From positions 1 to 5,803 of the forward strand of contig JAITRV010000100.1 in assembly GCA_031288215.1 (NCBI GenBank): a DNA stretch of 5,803 bases, in the 5' to 3' direction. The first letter of the stretch is position 1, and each line of letters starts with the position of its first letter. Below the pieces are notes generated by a model. That model saw only the letters and a program-made list of their open reading frames with translations. It was not told where the DNA came from and did not search any database. The position numbers and the translations under genes are program-made. Source of the DNA: Spirochaetaceae bacterium (lineage in GTDB: Bacteria; Spirochaetota; Spirochaetia; Treponematales; Breznakiellaceae). This document shows positions 5,058 to 5,803 of the stretch, one piece after another.

Positions 5058-5803
5058 CGAGGACGATACGGATCGGGAGCCGGGAAAGCCGGCTGGCCCT
5101 TGTCCAGACGAAGCTCGTGAGCCGCCGGATAGAGGAGCTTTGTCCCGGCATATCCTGCGAAATTATCCCCATGAAGACCCGGGGGGACCTGATCCTGGAT
5201 CGGCCCCTGGACGCCCTGGGGGGAAAGGGGCTTTTCACCGGGGAATTAAACCGGGCCCTGCGGGAAGACCGCCTGGATCTGGCGGTCCACAGCCTCAAAG
5301 ACCTGCCCATGGACCTGGAGGAGGGCCTGGAGATCCGCGCCTATCCCCCCCGGGAAGACCCCCGGGATGTCCTGGTCCTTCCCCTGGGGCAGGAGGAGGC
5401 GGATTTTTCGAAAAGCGCGGGCTGCTGCGGCCTGCGGCGGAAACTCCAGTTCGCCGACCTTTACCCCCGCTGGGCCGTAGCGCCTATCCGGGGGAACGTC
5501 CCCACCCGGCTGGACAAGCTTGACCGGGGGGATTACGGCGCCCTGATCCTGGCCGCTGCGGGGCTGAAACGCCTGGGCCTGGACCACCGGATTTCCCGGT
5601 TCTTCGATCCGGTTGAGATGATCCCCGCCGCGGGGCAGGGGACCCTGGCGGTGGTCGCCCGGCAGGGGGCGGATGCGGGCTTCCTCTCGGCCCTGGACGA
5701 TCCCGAAAGCCGGCTTTGTTCCCTGGCGGAACGGGCCTTCGTCCGGGCCCTGGGGGGAAGCTGCAACGCCCCCATCGCCGCCTATGCCCGGATCCAGGGG
5801 GGC
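5054..5803 (+). CDS. hemC: Porphobilinogen deaminase (hydroxymethylbilane synthase), 3' end cut by window
   Basis: Condenses four porphobilinogen molecules into hydroxymethylbilane on a covalently bound dipyrromethane cofactor. The 250 visible residues run to the window edge with no stop; the family is about 310 long, so roughly 60 residues are missing. RIGSRESRLALVQT (6-19), MKTRGDLILD (40-49) and GGKGLFTGELNRAL (56-69) form the first domain. AVHSLKDLP (77-85) contains the catalytic Asp83, and IRGNVPTRLDKL (145-156) follows. AAGQGTLAVVAR (192-203) and GGSCNAPIAAYA (234-245) come next, with Cys237 as the cofactor attachment site. The usual GTSSLRR block reads GCCGLRR (123-129); the two arginines are kept. 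AAAGGA (5042-5047) is a good ribosome site six bases before ATG. The ATGA overlap with the previous stop implies coupling, and the gene shares the B12-controlled operon. Assignment is very secure. Confidence 0.97.
   Translation, partial: MTRTIRIGSRESRLALVQTKLVSRRIEELCPGISCEIIPMKTRGDLILDRPLDALGGKGLFTGELNRALREDRLDLAVHSLKDLPMDLEEGLEIRAYPPREDPRDVLVLPLGQEEADFSKSAGCCGLRRKLQFADLYPRWAVAPIRGNVPTRLDKLDRGDYGALILAAAGLKRLGLDHRISRFFDPVEMIPAAGQGTLAVVARQGADAGFLSALDDPESRLCSLAERAFVRALGGSCNAPIAAYARIQGG

Noticed and set aside
4951..5523. Open + strand frame of 190 codons spanning the cobK-hemC junction
   Set aside because: Its product is Pro/Gly/Arg-rich and lies in another frame from both CobK-SirC and HemC, which carry clear family motifs across the same bases.

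Overview
The window holds two unrelated blocks, both read on the + strand. It looks like a chromosomal piece of a GC-rich anaerobic bacterium. A spirochaete of the Treponema group is my best guess, because InlB-type repeats joined to Asp-box propellers and anaerobic tetrapyrrole clusters both occur there. A clostridium or another anaerobe is not excluded, and no sequence in the window settles taxonomy.

Block 1 (2-1108) is the 3' end of a large, probably surface-exposed or secreted protein. It consists of an InlB/Listeria-Bacteroides repeat followed by seven Asp-box (BNR-like) blades that appear to close a beta-propeller. A textbook intrinsic terminator with a cUUCGg tetraloop (1139-1169) ends it.

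Block 2 (about 1247-5803) is a tetrapyrrole/cobalamin operon. A near-consensus sigma-70-type promoter (1247-1275) drives a long leader with a cobalamin riboswitch (about 1290-1532) and an unresolved expression platform (1533-1694). Four tightly packed or overlapping genes follow: hemA (glutamyl-tRNA reductase), cobJ/cbiH (C17-methyltransferase), a fusion of CobK/CbiJ (precorrin-6A reductase) with a SirC/Met8-type precorrin-2 dehydrogenase, and hemC (porphobilinogen deaminase, cut by the window end).

Together the operon covers the first committed step from glutamyl-tRNA (HemA), tetrapyrrole assembly (HemC), oxidation of precorrin-2 to sirohydrochlorin (the SirC domain) and two corrin-ring steps (CobJ, CobK). 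Because SirC makes sirohydrochlorin, the pathway is most likely the cobalt-early anaerobic route, so CobJ and CobK would act as CbiH and CbiJ. Putting hemA and hemC behind a B12 riboswitch suggests that general tetrapyrrole supply in this organism is run mainly for corrinoid production. Most of this is recognisable biology. The least ordinary points are the CobK-SirC fusion, an altered GTSSLRR signature in HemC, a perfect inverted repeat just before hemC, and a C7 tract inside the promoter spacer.
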